64,000 nucleotides of DNA from Saprospiraceae bacterium. Its GTDB lineage: Bacteria > Bacteroidota > Bacteroidia > Chitinophagales > Saprospiraceae. The notes beneath the pieces were generated by a model that made no database searches, was not told the origin of the DNA, and saw nothing but the letters and a program-made list of their open reading frames with translations. The stretch spans positions 188,252 to 252,251 of the forward strand of contig JAQXDE010000048.1 of assembly GCA_029251525.1 (NCBI GenBank), written 5' to 3'. A program made the position numbers and the translations under genes. This document shows, piece by piece, positions 35,270 to 48,562 of this stretch (within the stretch, counting starts at the first letter, position 1; the number at the start of each line of letters is the position of its first letter).

Positions 35270-38119
35270 CTACAGTTTCCCCTTTAGATATTTTCCAGTA
35301 AAACTTTCTTTAACTTTTGCCAAATCTTCTGGCGTTCCTTGGAAAACTAAATTTCCACCCTCCTTTCCTCCGCCTGGGCCAAGGTCAATTACCCAATCTG
35401 CGGATTTGATAATTTCCATATTATGTTCTACAACAAGAACAGTATGACCTTTTTCTACTAAAGCGTTAAGGGCGACCAATAATTTTTGAATATCATGAAA
35501 ATGCAAACCAGTTGTAGGTTCATCAAAAATGAATAGAATTTTTTCTGTTGTCCTTTCTTTTGTTAAAAAGGAGGCCAACTTTACCCGCTGCGCTTCTCCT
35601 CCTGAGAGTGTAGAGGAAGATTGGCCTAATTTGATATATCCTAAACCTACGTTAAAAAGTGGCCGAATTTTTTTTACAACATCTTTTGCCTCTGCAAAGA
35701 AATCGAGGGCTTCCTCTATACTTAAATTTAGAATCTCATAAATATTTTTATCCTTGTATCTGACATCTAATATTTCTGCTTTGAATCGTTGTCCTTTGCA
35801 TTCTTCACATTCCAACCGAACATCAGCTAGGAATTGCATTTCTACAACTTGCTCACCATCGCCGCTACAAGTTTCGCATCGACCTGCGTCTACGTTAAAA
35901 GAGAAATGCTTTGGAAGGTAACCTCGAATTTTTGATAACTGTTGGTTGGACATTAGGGCTCGGATTGTGTCGTAAGCTTTGACATAAGTAACAGGATTGG
36001 AACGGGAGGATTTGCCAATTGGATTTTGGTTTACCATTTCGATTTGAGTAATTCTTTTCAAACTTCCAGTTAACTCGTCATGCATGCCGGGGGCAATCGG
36101 ATGAGATTCCCCTAAATGTCTTTTTAATGCAGGATATAAAATTTGTTTGACTAAGGTTGTTTTTCCAGAACCTGAAACACCACTCACGACGATCAAGGTA
36201 TTGAGTGGAAATTTCGCATCTACATTTTGTAAATTATTTTCTCGCGCACCCTTTATTTCGATGGAATCAGTGAACTTTCTGCGAATTTTTGGAACTGCAA
36301 TTTCCATCCGACCACTAATATATGCAGTAGTTAAACTGTCTTTGGCCAATGTGAAAATATCTTCATAATCACCTGCGAAAACAACTTCACCGCCATGAAT
36401 CCCAGCTTCTGGGCCCATATCAATTAAGTAGTCACAGTTTTTAATAATGTCTTCTTCATGCTCTACCACGACCACGGTATTTCCTAAGTCTCGAAGCGAT
36501 TTCAACACTTTGACCAAGCGACCTGTATCTCTTGGGTGTAAGCCAATACTCGGTTCATCCAAAATATAAAGCGAACTTGTCAAATTACTTCCTAGGGTTC
36601 GAGTCAAATTAATTCGTTGCGTTTCCCCGCCACTTAGCGTGGCAGAGTTTCTACTTAAGGTCAAATATCCTAATCCAACATCGAGCATAAATTGTAATCG
36701 ATTTTCAACTTCAACTAAAAGTCGTTTGGCGATTTTTGCGTCATTGGTATTGAGTTTTATTTTTTGGAAAAAAACTAATAACTCATCGAGAGGGATATCG
36801 GTTAAATCTGGAATCGAGATACCTCCAATTTTAACATAAGTAGCTTCGGGACGCAATCTACCCCCATTACAATTGTGGCAAGTTGTTTTCCCTCGGTATC
36901 GGGCAAGCATGACTCGGTTTTGGATTTTATAAGTTTTCTCTTCTAGCTCCTTAAAGAAAGCATGGATGCCATTGAAGTATTCATTTCCATCCCAAACTAA
37001 TTTCATTTGTTCCTTCGTTAAGTCTTGCCAAGGACGATGAACAGGAAAATTAAATTTGTGAGCAGCACTTAAAAACAAGTCTAACCATCTTCCTAATTTT
37101 TCTCCTTTCCAACAAGCCACAGCTCCATCAAAAACAGAAAGAGACGGATTGGGAATAACTTTATTTACATCTACACCCATTGTTTTTCCAAAACCTTCAC
37201 ATTTTGGGCAGGCGCCATAAGGATTGTTAGAGTTAAATAATTGATGCGTTGGTTCTAAGAAAATCATTCCATCTAATTCGAAACGATTATTAAATTCTTT
37301 TTTCTTTTTTCCAATTACATCAACAATACATTCTCCTTCACTTTCAGCAAAAGCGGTTTGAACAGAATCTCCAATTCTCTGAATATGTTCGATATCTTCA
37401 TTTGATCTAATGGCAAATCTATCGATTAAAATTCTAACATCCTTTTTGGCAAAAAAATCAACTGTCTTATTGAGTTTTACTTTCTTATCTTCTAGAATAT
37501 CTTCGATTCGTTTGAGTTCTTTGTCAAAATATAATCGGGTAAAACCTTTTTGTAATAAAAAAGAAAGTTCTTTGTGGAGAGTTCTATCTTTATATTTTTG
37601 TTGTAGAGGGATGAAAAGTTGCACTTTTTCACTTTCTGGATTACTTTGGATAAAATCCACTACGTCTTGCACTTCATGTTTTCTAACTTCTTTACCACTG
37701 ATTGGTGAAATGGTTTTTCCAATTCGAGCATATAGTAATCTCAGGTAGTCAAAAATTTCTGTTAATGAACCAACGGTAGATCGAGAATTCCGTGTACTTA
37801 CTTTTTGTGAAATAGCAATAGCGGGACAAATTCCTTTGATGTAATCCACCTCTGGTTTTTTCATTCGCATTAAAAACTGTCTGGCGTAACTTGACAAGCT
37901 TTCGACATATCGTCGCTGACCTTCTGCATATAAGGTGTCCATGGTGATGGAGGATTTCCCAGAACCAGAAACCCCAGTAACAACAACTAACTTATCACGT
38001 GGAATCATTAATTCCACATTTTTTAAATTATTACCTCGAGCACCCTTGATGTAAATGCCATCTAGTCGCTTGGAGACTTTGGGTTTCTCAATAATTGGAA
38101 CAGCTTTTTTGGTAGCCAT
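35270..38119 (-). CDS. uvrA: Excinuclease ABC subunit A
   Basis: The ATG at 38119 ([13 protein letters not shown]) gives 949 aa, the usual length; the 34 codons further upstream look non-coding. UvrA is the damage-sensing ATPase of nucleotide excision repair. Both ABC modules are seen: Walker [10 protein letters not shown] and GVSGSGKTT, signatures LSGGETQR and LSGGEAQR. The zinc-binding cysteines are in [26 protein letters not shown] and CEECKGQRF. The gene is monocistronic with a terminator on each side. Confidence 0.96.
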   Translation of the reverse strand: MATKKAVPIIEKPKVSKRLDGIYIKGARGNNLKNVELMIPRDKLVVVTGVSGSGKSSITMDTLYAEGQRRYVESLSSYARQFLMRMKKPEVDYIKGICPAIAISQKVSTRNSRSTVGSLTEIFDYLRLLYARIGKTISPISGKEVRKHEVQDVVDFIQSNPESEKVQLFIPLQQKYKDRTLHKELSFLLQKGFTRLYFDKELKRIEDILEDKKVKLNKTVDFFAKKDVRILIDRFAIRSNEDIEHIQRIGDSVQTAFAESEGECIVDVIGKKKKEFNNRFELDGMIFLEPTHQLFNSNNPYGACPKCEGFGKTMGVDVNKVIPNPSLSVFDGAVACWKGEKLGRWLDLFLSAAHKFNFPVHRPWQDLTKEQMKLVWDGNEYFNGIHAFFKELEEKTYKIQNRVMLARYRGKTTCHNCNGGRLRPEATYVKIGGISIPDLTDIPLDELLVFFQKIKLNTNDAKIAKRLLVEVENRLQFMLDVGLGYLTLSRNSATLSGGETQRINLTRTLGSNLTSSLYILDEPSIGLHPRDTGRLVKVLKSLRDLGNTVVVVEHEEDIIKNCDYLIDMGPEAGIHGGEVVFAGDYEDIFTLAKDSLTTAYISGRMEIAVPKIRRKFTDSIEIKGARENNLQNVDAKFPLNTLIVVSGVSGSGKTTLVKQILYPALKRHLGESHPIAPGMHDELTGSLKRITQIEMVNQNPIGKSSRSNPVTYVKAYDTIRALMSNQQLSKIRGYLPKHFSFNVDAGRCETCSGDGEQVVEMQFLADVRLECEECKGQRFKAEILDVRYKDKNIYEILNLSIEEALDFFAEAKDVVKKIRPLFNVGLGYIKLGQSSSTLSGGEAQRVKLASFLTKERTTEKILFIFDEPTTGLHFHDIQKLLVALNALVEKGHTVLVVEHNMEIIKSADWVIDLGPGGGKEGGNLVFQGTPEDLAKVKESFTGKYLKGKL

Positions 38120-38298
38120 AAAAGTGAAGAAGTTTTGAAGAAAAAAGTAATAAAAACAATGGAGCGAAATTAAGGATTTTTCATGGGGAAAATAAGTCCA
38201 TAAAAAGTAAGCCCTGTTCATTTAATAAAATACCTATTTTTGGAAAAGGTTTAATTAAATGTAAGTTTTAAAATGTTTTTTTTAATAAAAGTGCTAGA

Positions 38299-38344
38299 AA
38301 AAAGACAACCATTTGTAAGCTCAATTACAAGTGGTTGTCTTTTT
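38299..38344. terminator. Strong terminator hairpin
   Basis: A 20-bp stem (AAAAAGACAACCATTTGTAA / TTACAAGTGGTTGTCTTTTT, one wobble) with a 6-nt loop and T-rich flanks on both strands. It ends the minus-strand lipoprotein gene and insulates uvrA. Confidence 0.88.
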
Positions 38345-38362
38345 ATTTTTTTCTAACAAAAG

Positions 38363-38881
38363 TTATTTTACAAAGAAGTTGAAATCCAATCTCATTTCTA
38401 TCGTCTCAGGCGAAATATCTCTTAACCTCAATTCTATTCGAATTCCAAAATCATCTTTTTCCAAATAATCTTTTGCATTTACTAAGGTACCAATTAACCC
38501 CAAATCTCCAGATGAGTTAAACGAAATTTGATCTCGGTAAAAGACTTCTCGCTCAATTGTTGGTTCTTCTTTCGAAAATATTTTTACTGAGACTTCTTGG
38601 ATATAACCGTTTTCAGGGTTGGAGAAAATTCCTTTTAAAACTGCAGTACCAGGGTTGATAGCGTTAATCTCTTCAGCTGTTTTTCCATTTTGAATAAAAA
38701 GTGCATTTGATAGAGAAGGAATATCGGTTACTTCAAAAATATGAGTTCCTGAAAATGGATTTAAACCTGCAGTAATGGTAAAATCATAGAAGTATTCCAT
38801 CTCGAATAAGATGTTTTCATCCTTTTTGCAATTAGAAAAAACAAAAAGAAATGGAAGAACAAGCCAGATTATTTTTTTCAT
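38363..38881 (-). CDS. Lipoprotein of unknown function
   Basis: The start at 38881 (MKKIIWLVLPFLFVFSNC) gives 172 aa and a clean lipoprotein signal; six further codons upstream are possible. The mature part is strand-rich without recognised motifs (FTITAGLNPFSGTHIFEV, IRIELRLRDISPETIEMRLDF). It is monocistronic with a strong terminator. Confidence 0.6.
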   Translation of the reverse strand: MKKIIWLVLPFLFVFSNCKKDENILFEMEYFYDFTITAGLNPFSGTHIFEVTDIPSLSNALFIQNGKTAEEINAINPGTAVLKGIFSNPENGYIQEVSVKIFSKEEPTIEREVFYRDQISFNSSGDLGLIGTLVNAKDYLEKDDFGIRIELRLRDISPETIEMRLDFNFFVK

Positions 38882-39068
38882 GTCAATTATTTTTAACAAC
38901 TTTATTACCTAAACGTACAAAAATACAATTTGTGCAAATATATCAGAGTGTTAAATCTTTAATACTCAATTAAGCAGTAAAGATTTTAGATCATAAATCT
39001 AGCGTGGTATAAATCTAAAACTTAAAACCATGAGAATATTACTTAAAAAATAAAATTAACTAATCACG

Positions 39069-40991
39069 ATGGGAGAACAAAAAGTATCCTTACTTCAAGA
39101 CGATTCACAAATGCAAAACTTTGTGCGTTTACTTTTAAATGATGTACGAGCAATGGAATATATGCTCGAAAACGATTGGTTCGAAACAGGAATTACTCGC
39201 ATAGGTGCAGAGCAAGAAATGTGCATGGTACATAATAAAACTTTAAAACCTGCATGTATTGCAGTAGAGGCATTGAAAAAAATGAAGAAATGGGATTGGG
39301 TTGAAACTGAACTTGCTCGGTTTAATTTAGAAACTAATTTAATGCCACGTGAATTTAAGGGAAAATGTTTGAGTCTTTTAGAAAAAGAAAATTCCAAAAA
39401 TTTATCTAATATCAGAAAGGTGGTAAATAAAATGGGCGCTGATATTATTCTCACAGGAATATTACCTACTTTAAATAAGGACGATTTAGGTTTTCATAAT
39501 TTAACACCTCAAAAAAGATATTTTGCACTCATGGAAGCCATGAAGCAACAATTGATTGGTAAAGATTTTGAGTTGCGATTGACAGGAATTGATGAATTAC
39601 TGGTTCGACACGACTCACCGTTGTTAGAGGCAGTCAATACGAGTTTTCAAGTTCATCTTCAGATTGAACCGAAAGATTTTGTTAAAATGTATAATATTTC
39701 TCAAGCATTAGCAGCTCCCATTTTAGCCATGGCTGCCAATTCTCCAATTGTATTTGGTCGAAGATTGTGGCATGAAAGTAGAATTGCAATGTTCCAACAA
39801 GCTATTGATACTCGGACAACACATGATCATATGCGCGAACGATATCCTCGAGTAAGTTTTGGAAATGGTTGGTTGAAAGATTCTGTACTGAATATACACC
39901 GAGAGGATATTGCCCGATTTAGAGTATTGATTAGTAGCGATGTGGAGGAAGATGCATTTGAAAAAATTTCAAAAAATATTGCTCCAAAGTTGCGAGCATT
40001 ACAAGTTCATAACTCGACAGTTTATCGTTGGAATCGCCCTTGTTACGGAATTTCTCCAAATGGTAAACCACATTTGCGAATTGAGAATCGAGTAATACCA
40101 GCGGGTCCTACGGTATTGGATGAAGTAGCCAATGCAGCATTTTGGTTAGGTGCGATGATGGGGATGGCTGATAAAGTTGATGATGTGACGGAGCATATTT
40201 CGTGGTCAGATGTTCGAGATAATTTTGGAAAAGCGGCACGTTTTGGAATTGATTCTAACTTCACCTGGTTCAAAGATAAAAAAATTGGTGTATGTGAATT
40301 AGTAAGTAAAGAATTAATTCCAATCGCGCGAGCAGGTTTGAAAAAAATGAAAGTGGTTCAAAAAGATATTGACAGATACATGAACGTTATTGAAGGTAGA
40401 GCTAAGGCTCACATGAATGGTGCAAGATGGCAGTTACGTGCATTTACCAAACTGAAAGAAGAAACTAGTCGAGACGAAGCATTAAGTGTCTTAACTGCAT
40501 CAATTATTGAAAATCAAAATAAAGGCCTTCCGGGGCACAAATGGAAAATGCCAGAATTAACAGACCTTAAAGAATATCGACCTTCGAAAATCAAGGTGGA
40601 GGAATTTATGCAAACTGATTTATTCACCGTTCAAAAAGATGACATTGTGGAACTTGTGGCAGAGATGATGGATTGGAGAGAAATTAGTTTTACACCTGTA
40701 GAGAATACCAAAGGTGACTTAATTGGTTTGGTCAGTTCCAAGATGATTTTGCGACATCTCGTCAGAGGGAATCGACTGCATGAAAAAGGTACAGGAACGG
40801 TCAAAGATATTATGATGAAAAATCCTCCAACCATTTCTTCCGACGCTACTATTTTGGAGGCAATGAAAAAAATGCGCGAAGCAAAAATTGGTTGCCTTCC
40901 TGTGATAAAAGGAAAGGAATTAATTGGATTGATTACGCAAATGGATTTTCTTAGGATTTCAGGGAGATTGATTGAGCGATTAGAACCTTAG
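39069..40991 (+). CDS. GCS2-type carboxylate-amine ligase fused to a CBS-domain pair
   Basis: 640 aa. The first about 480 residues resemble the glutamate-cysteine ligase family 2 (YbdK/GshA-like) fold: the ligand motif IGAEQEMCMV near residue 37, ETNLMPREF, LEAVNTSFQVHLQI and PHLRIENRVIPAGPT. After a linker, two CBS motifs follow (about residues 515-575 and 580-640; VEEFMQTDLFTV and VKDIMMKNPPTISSDATILEAM). CBS pairs usually sense adenine nucleotides, so ligase activity may be energy-regulated. The product is unknown; a gamma-glutamyl compound is an inference. It is monocistronic. Confidence 0.8.
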   Translation: MGEQKVSLLQDDSQMQNFVRLLLNDVRAMEYMLENDWFETGITRIGAEQEMCMVHNKTLKPACIAVEALKKMKKWDWVETELARFNLETNLMPREFKGKCLSLLEKENSKNLSNIRKVVNKMGADIILTGILPTLNKDDLGFHNLTPQKRYFALMEAMKQQLIGKDFELRLTGIDELLVRHDSPLLEAVNTSFQVHLQIEPKDFVKMYNISQALAAPILAMAANSPIVFGRRLWHESRIAMFQQAIDTRTTHDHMRERYPRVSFGNGWLKDSVLNIHREDIARFRVLISSDVEEDAFEKISKNIAPKLRALQVHNSTVYRWNRPCYGISPNGKPHLRIENRVIPAGPTVLDEVANAAFWLGAMMGMADKVDDVTEHISWSDVRDNFGKAARFGIDSNFTWFKDKKIGVCELVSKELIPIARAGLKKMKVVQKDIDRYMNVIEGRAKAHMNGARWQLRAFTKLKEETSRDEALSVLTASIIENQNKGLPGHKWKMPELTDLKEYRPSKIKVEEFMQTDLFTVQKDDIVELVAEMMDWREISFTPVENTKGDLIGLVSSKMILRHLVRGNRLHEKGTGTVKDIMMKNPPTISSDATILEAMKKMREAKIGCLPVIKGKELIGLITQMDFLRISGRLIERLEP

Positions 40992-41024
40992 CTCTTTTTT
41001 TCAAAGTGAACTGTAATAAAAATA

Positions 41025-41052
41025 AAAGGTGGTCTGGTAAAAGACCACCTTT
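41025..41052. terminator. Bidirectional terminator
   Basis: A perfect 11-bp stem (AAAGGTGGTCT / AGACCACCTTT) with loop GGTAAA lies between two convergent genes, with T-rich flanks. Confidence 0.85.
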
Positions 41053-41102
41053 ATATTTTTAATCTTTGTTTAGCAATATGAAATGACTAAGCAAAACAGA
41101 TT

Positions 41103-43358
<2,256 letters not shown>

Positions 43359-43375
43359 TTAATTTTATCTTTTCG

Positions 43376-43383
43376 CAAATATA
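43376..43383 (-). promoter_or_regulatory. -7 promoter element of katG
   Basis: On the minus strand this reads TATATTTG, a perfect Bacteroidota -7 box 44 nt upstream of the katG start. The -33 region lacks TTTG, as would fit an activator-dependent promoter. Confidence 0.55.
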
Positions 43384-43404
43384 ACTCTAAAAATTTCATA
43401 AATT

Positions 43405-43435
43405 TTATCGAATAATGTGATCACTAAATAGATAA
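43405..43435. promoter_or_regulatory. Imperfect palindrome at the katG -33 region
   Basis: The element has a perfect 8-bp core GTGATCAC (43417-43424) flanked by TTATC on the left and GATAA on the right. It covers the position of the -33 box of katG and is a plausible operator; the binding protein is unknown. Confidence 0.35.
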
Positions 43436-44082
43436 TATCTATGGGCTGGTTTTGATTTGTTTTGTGCGATTTTAAGAAGCATTGTGCAAAAGAATAATTT
43501 TAAATATTAATTGCAAACCATATTTACATTTTTTTTTGGAAAAGTATAAAGGCTTTGATTTTTAAATAGTGAGTCATTAACGCATATATAATTTGGATGA
43601 TGAAAGTTTTAAAAAATATTAATCGGATAGGACTAATTTTGTTTATTATAAATATAATCCTCGAGCAAGGAATGGAAATTACATAATGGCGATTTTGCTA
43701 AAGTTTATATTTTTCATTTTTTCCACTCCAATTAATGTAAGAATAAATCTGAAGTTGTCATCTTTGTCCAAAACTGAATATTAAAATTAAATTTTTTGTT
43801 ATCATTATTTATAAGTGTCAATTGTCTCCAACATTTGTATTAAGATATGGTATTTAAGGATGTAATAATCTTAAATGCTTGATTGGTCTATTTTAATTAA
43901 TGTATAAATTAATATAATTGGTACACTCAATATTGATCTACTATTCGCCTACTGATCAAAATACCAACCAATTTCACCCAACTAATTGTCCTTTGATCCG
44001 TTATATTTCTAGGGAAAAAACTTTTTTTGCTTAAAAAAGCCCCCTTTTTTCAATTTTCGCTAATTTTTTCGTGGAAAAAACT
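43436..44082. other. Intergenic stretch with no recognised gene
   Basis: About 650 bp between divergent katG and aconitase genes. Only a 29-codon ORF (43597-43686, hydrophobic, no family) interrupts stop-rich AT-rich DNA. No other feature was seen. Confidence 0.4.
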
Positions 44083-44090
44083 AAATTTGC
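44083..44090 (+). promoter_or_regulatory. -7 promoter element of the aconitase gene
   Basis: TAAATTTG matches TAnnTTTG and is followed by CAGCC, 47 nt before the start codon. Confidence 0.55.
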
Positions 44091-44137
44091 AGCCTATTTG
44101 AAATTCGATTAAATCACCACTAAAAATATGACCTACC

Positions 44138-46417
44138 ATGGCAAATAAAGTATTTGACAAGGATATGTTGAAAGCTCACTATGAGAGTTTCTCAGAAAAA
44201 GTAGCATCAGCTAGAAAAGTGCTCAATCGCCCGATGAGCCTTACAGAAAAAATCCTTTACTCACACCTTCATGCAGAATCTCCACTTAAAGAATATACTC
44301 GAGGAGAAGACTATGTAATGTTTCAACCAGATAGAGTAGCAATGCAAGATGCGACAGCTCAGATGGCTTTGCTACAATTTATGATGGCTGGAAAAGAGAA
44401 AACTGCCGTTCCATCGACTGTACATTGTGACCATTTGATTCAAGCGAAAGATGGTTCTGAAAAAGATATGGAAACTGCAGTAGATGTGAATTCAGAAGTA
44501 TATAATTTCCTTCAAACAGTTTCTAAGAAGTATGGAATTGGATTTTGGAAACCAGGTGCTGGAATTATTCACCAAACAGTTTTAGAAAATTATGCTTTCC
44601 CTGGAGGAATGATGATTGGAACTGATTCACATACAGTGAATGCAGGTGGACTGGGAATGGTAGCAATTGGAGTTGGTGGAGCAGACGCAGTAGATGTTAT
44701 GGCTGGGATGGCTTGGGAATTAAAAATGCCAAAAATTATCGGTGTTAAGTTAACTGGAAAATTAAACGGTTGGACTTCATCAAAAGATGTTATTCTTAAA
44801 GTAGCAGGTATTATCGGAGCAAAAGGTGGAACTGGTTATATCGTAGAGTACTTCGGTTCAGGAGCTAAAAATTTATCTTGTACAGGAAAAGGTACAATTT
44901 GTAATATGGGTGCTGAGATTGGAGCAACAACCTCTAATTTTGGTTATGATAAATCAATGGACAGATACCTTCGAGCAACCAATCGAGCAGCTATTGCAAG
45001 GATGGCAAATAGAGTGAAGAAAGATTTGACAGGTGATCCTGAAGTATATAAAGATCCTAAAAATTATTTCGATCAAGTTATCACAATTAACTTGTCAAAA
45101 TTAGAACCGCATATTAATGGTCCTTATACACCAGATTTAGCTTACCCAATTTCTAAATTTGCTAAAGCAGTTGAGAATAATGGGTACCCTGCGAAATTGG
45201 AAGTAGGTTTGATTGGTTCTTGTACTAACTCTTCTTACGAAGATTTGGATAGAGCTGCCTCTTTGGCTCAACAAGCAGTCGATAAAAAATTAACAGCTAA
45301 GGCTGAATTTACAATTACCCCAGGATCAGAGATGATTAGGTATACTGTTGAACGAGATGGTATTTTAGATACATTTGAAAAAATGGGTGGAGTTGTTTTA
45401 GCCAATGCATGTGGGCCATGTATCGGACAATGGGCAAGACATACAGATGATCCAAATCGAAAGAACTCAATCATCACTTCATTCAACAGAAACTTTGCAA
45501 AGCGTAATGATGGAAATCCTAATACGCATGGATTTGTTGCTTCTCCAGAGATAGTAACAGCAATGGCAATTGCTGGTGATTTAAGGTTTAATCCATTGAC
45601 AGATACATTAACGAATGCAGATGGAAAAGAAGTGAAATTAGATCCACCTGTAGGTGTTGAATTACCTCCTAATGGGTTCGATGTTGAAGACATGGGGTAT
45701 ATCAAACCACCTCGAAGTGCTAAAAATGTAAAGGTTAAAGTGAATGCAAAGTCTAATCGTATTCAATTGTTGACCCCTTTCGTACCGATTACTTCAAAGC
45801 AACTGGAGGGAATGAGAATCTTAATTAAAGCGAAGGGGAAATGTACAACAGATCATATTTCTATGGCTGGACCTTGGTTGAAATTCCGTGGGCATTTAGA
45901 GAATATTTCTAACAACTGTTATATTGGAGCAATCAATGCTTTCAATGACTCCGCTAATAATGTTTTGAATGCAGAAACCGGGGAATATGGCGCAGTTCCA
46001 GATTTAGGTCTTTACTACAGAGATAATGGTATTGGTTCTGTTGTATTTGGAGAGGAAAACTTAGGAGAAGGTTCTTCACGTGAGCATGCTGCGATGGAGC
46101 CAAGATTCTTAGGAGTTCATGCGGTGATTGTAAAATCATTTGCACGTATCCATGAAACGAACTTGAAGAAGCAAGGAATGTTAGCATTGACTTTTGTTGA
46201 CAAAGATTCTTATAATTTAGTTAGACAAGATGATAAAGTTGCCATCAAAGGTTTCGATAGTTTCACTCCAGGTAAAAACTTAACTGTTGTGTTGAGTCAT
46301 GCTGACGGTACAGAAGACTCGTTTGAGGTTGCACACACATACAATCAAGCTCAAATTGATTGGGTTAGAGCTGGTTCTGCTTTGAATAAAATCAGAGAAG
46401 AGGAAGGTGTCGCTTAA
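44138..46417 (+). CDS. Aconitate hydratase
   Basis: 759 aa, the mitochondrial-type aconitase common in Bacteroidota. It interconverts citrate and isocitrate in the TCA cycle. Cluster and active-site segments are visible: [39 protein letters not shown] with the first cluster Cys, [11 protein letters not shown] with the other two, and the swivelling-domain motif [17 protein letters not shown] with the catalytic Ser-Arg. The length and all key residues are intact. It is monocistronic with promoter and terminator. Confidence 0.95.
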   Translation: MANKVFDKDMLKAHYESFSEKVASARKVLNRPMSLTEKILYSHLHAESPLKEYTRGEDYVMFQPDRVAMQDATAQMALLQFMMAGKEKTAVPSTVHCDHLIQAKDGSEKDMETAVDVNSEVYNFLQTVSKKYGIGFWKPGAGIIHQTVLENYAFPGGMMIGTDSHTVNAGGLGMVAIGVGGADAVDVMAGMAWELKMPKIIGVKLTGKLNGWTSSKDVILKVAGIIGAKGGTGYIVEYFGSGAKNLSCTGKGTICNMGAEIGATTSNFGYDKSMDRYLRATNRAAIARMANRVKKDLTGDPEVYKDPKNYFDQVITINLSKLEPHINGPYTPDLAYPISKFAKAVENNGYPAKLEVGLIGSCTNSSYEDLDRAASLAQQAVDKKLTAKAEFTITPGSEMIRYTVERDGILDTFEKMGGVVLANACGPCIGQWARHTDDPNRKNSIITSFNRNFAKRNDGNPNTHGFVASPEIVTAMAIAGDLRFNPLTDTLTNADGKEVKLDPPVGVELPPNGFDVEDMGYIKPPRSAKNVKVKVNAKSNRIQLLTPFVPITSKQLEGMRILIKAKGKCTTDHISMAGPWLKFRGHLENISNNCYIGAINAFNDSANNVLNAETGEYGAVPDLGLYYRDNGIGSVVFGEENLGEGSSREHAAMEPRFLGVHAVIVKSFARIHETNLKKQGMLALTFVDKDSYNLVRQDDKVAIKGFDSFTPGKNLTVVLSHADGTEDSFEVAHTYNQAQIDWVRAGSALNKIREEEGVA

Positions 46418-46443
46418 TTCTAAGTTTTTATAAAGTATATACT

Positions 46444-46482
46444 AAAGCCATTTGGGAGTGAAATCCTAAGTGGCTTTTTTTT
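46444..46482 (+). terminator. Rho-independent terminator of the aconitase gene
   Basis: A 14-nt stem (AAAGCCATTTGGGA / TCCTAAGTGGCTTT, with wobbles) and a 6-nt loop are followed by eight T. Confidence 0.8.
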
Positions 46483-46567
46483 GAAAAAGTAATACAATTA
46501 AATTTTTATGTCCTATTTTACGGCAAAAGGACTTAATTTTTTAAAAAACATACAAAACACTAAAATC

Positions 46568-46978
46568 ATGTTAAAAGAATTTAAAGATTTTATTATGACG
46601 GGGAACGTCATCGACTTAGCTATTGCCGTAATTTTAGGAGGGGCTGTTGGCCTAGTTGTCAATGGATTTGTAAGTGATATTATGATGCCAATAGTTGGAT
46701 ATTTTTCAGGAGGTACAGATTTCTCAAATATGTTTTTAGCGATGGATGGTAATGATTATTTGACTGTCGCTGCAGCTAAGGAGGGAGGAAGTGCTGTGGT
46801 AGCTTATGGTAATTGGATTAACTCAATTGTTAATTTAATCACAGTAGGATTTATTTTATTCATAATAGTAAAGTCTTATAATAAAGTAAAAACACCACCT
46901 GTTCCTCCAGCACCGGCTGGCCCTTCACAAGAAGATCTTTTAGCAGAAATTCGTGATTTGTTAAAAAATAATAAATAA
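46568..46978 (+). CDS. mscL: Large-conductance mechanosensitive channel
   Basis: ATG at 46568 (MLKEFKDFIMTGNVIDLAIAV) gives 136 aa and the canonical MscL N-terminus; the 20 codons upstream look non-native. The two transmembrane helices are at about residues 14-42 (IDLAIAVILGGAVGLVVNGF) and 78-102 (WINSIVNLITVGFILFIIV). The cytoplasmic helix is preceded by a Pro-rich linker. It opens under membrane tension to release solutes on osmotic downshock. Confidence 0.93.
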   Translation: MLKEFKDFIMTGNVIDLAIAVILGGAVGLVVNGFVSDIMMPIVGYFSGGTDFSNMFLAMDGNDYLTVAAAKEGGSAVVAYGNWINSIVNLITVGFILFIIVKSYNKVKTPPVPPAPAGPSQEDLLAEIRDLLKNNK

Positions 46979-47005
46979 TGAACTGACCAAAAAATAAAGT
47001 TGGAG

Positions 47006-47038
47006 AGTCCTTTTGAAGTAATTCAAAAGGACTTTTTT
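47006..47038 (+). terminator. Rho-independent terminator of mscL
   Basis: A perfect 12-bp stem (AGTCCTTTTGAA / TTCAAAAGGACT) with a 4-nt loop is followed by six T. Confidence 0.9.
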
Positions 47039-47244
47039 ATTTGGAACAAAATAGCAATTCATTTGTCTATAATTAGCTCGATAATATCTAAAATAGACTT
47101 TTACTAATCAATATTTAATTATTTTAAAAAAACGAGTATATCAAGAAATTCTTTACCCTATTTTTTATATAAAACTAAAATGCCTTTACCTTTCTATAAT
47201 TCTCCTTGGAACTTATTAATTAAGAAAATCAACATGTCTTTTCG

Positions 47245-48232
47245 TTGAGTAAATTTAATAATGTAAAACCCAATTCACCTCTTTTCTCCAATGTTCAGAA
47301 AGTTATAACTAAGCAAGATGGAAAACCTACTGTTCCTTTTTTAGGAGATATTTTATTACAAAAGGGAATAAGTAAAACTTCCAATCGAAAAAAATATCAA
47401 GAAGGTGTAAGATATTCTTGGTCTAGCATCTTCTGCTGAGCAATCAGTTTTTGTTCTTTGAGATGACGAATGGGACGATAGAGGAGATGCATGCTTTAGA
47501 AAAGTAAAAGCGCTTGAAGATTATTTGGAAGAAATCTCAAATAAAGATATTTGGAAAATATGAGTTTCAAAAGGTTGAAATTTGCTTTAGGAATAAACTT
47601 GATATTTCGATTTATGATAATGAGAGGCTATCTGGATTTGGGGAGTCTATATTAGTTGAACCTGAAGTTGATTTTAATTTAAATTTAAGGGATGATGTTG
47701 CATTTCCGACTAGAGGAGTACGATTAAAGGTGTAGAATTTTTCTTTTTTTAATACCTAAAATAATTCAATTTTTGGAGGAAGGGTCTCTATAGAAGCATT
47801 ATTTTATTTTTCTGCAGGGGTAAAAATTTCTATCATTCTATGTATTCGAACAGGGTGTGAAAAAGCTTAGGGTCAAACTCCATTTTTTTATAATAGTTAT
47901 CTTGGACAGCAATCAAATTTAAGAGGGTTTAGGAATAAATCGGTAAAGAGGAGAATCTACAGTGTTTGTTAATACAGGTTTGTGATTTCATTTTGGTACT
48001 ATATTGAAAAAAGTTTTACCCTTGGGATATGGGGTCTACGGATTATTTGATGCTGGAAGAGTTTGGATCCAAGGTGAAAGGTTCAGATGATGTTCATTTT
48101 TCTTATGGTGGAGGGCTTTATTTAGTACCCTATGTAGAGAGTTTTAATCTTAACGCATCATTCGCTAGACCAAATGAGGGGAAAATCCTCTTTAATTTTA
48201 GAATAGTTTTTTTTGTCAGAAAAGATTTTTAA
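47245..48232 (+). pseudogene. Decayed, internally deleted Omp85/BamA-like outer-membrane protein gene
   Basis: Coding pieces in three frames follow the order of one protein. An N-terminal piece (PTVPFLGDILLQKGISK, 47320-47370) recalls a metallophosphoesterase GD(N)xxYxxGL motif. Then come LRDDVAFPTRGVRLKV (to 47735), GGRVSIEALFYFSAG, FFYNSYLGQQSNLRGFRN (about 47890-47940, an Omp85 signature region) and FHFGTI. A last piece, YGGGLYLVPYVESFNLNASF, ends in RKDF* at 48232. Many stops and shifts separate them, and the total is too short for a full barrel, so internal deletion is likely. The identity as a phosphoesterase-Omp85 fusion is an inference. Confidence 0.65.
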
Positions 48233-48562
48233 TAACAAAGCGCATAATGCCTTTTTGTTAATCTTTATGGCCTAGTTTTACAAGGTTTTGACTTTTGTTA
48301 TCTGTTAGTCCTTTTTGAAAAAAAACTTAAACTCCATTTTCCTTTTTGTGGTTATTTAAAACAGATGAAATTAAATAGTATTTTTAAATAATAAATTGTT
48401 TGAAAAAGGCAACAATTAAAAAAAATAATCATGCCTGTAGCATGGTAAGCTTTCTTATTCGTTAAAAAATATCTTAAATTAGTTTCAACAATTATTCTTA
48501 TCTAGTTTTCTCTCCATATCAACGAAGCAAAACAAAATTTTTAAATTTTAAAAATCAATATT

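Noticed and set aside
38120..38221. 34 extra N-terminal codons of uvrA
   Set aside because: Phe/Tyr-rich non-conserved stretch before the typical start MATKKAV; likely untranslated leader.
43597..43686. 29-codon hydrophobic ORF between katG and the aconitase gene
   Set aside because: No promoter match, no family resemblance, and such ORFs are expected by chance in AT-rich DNA.
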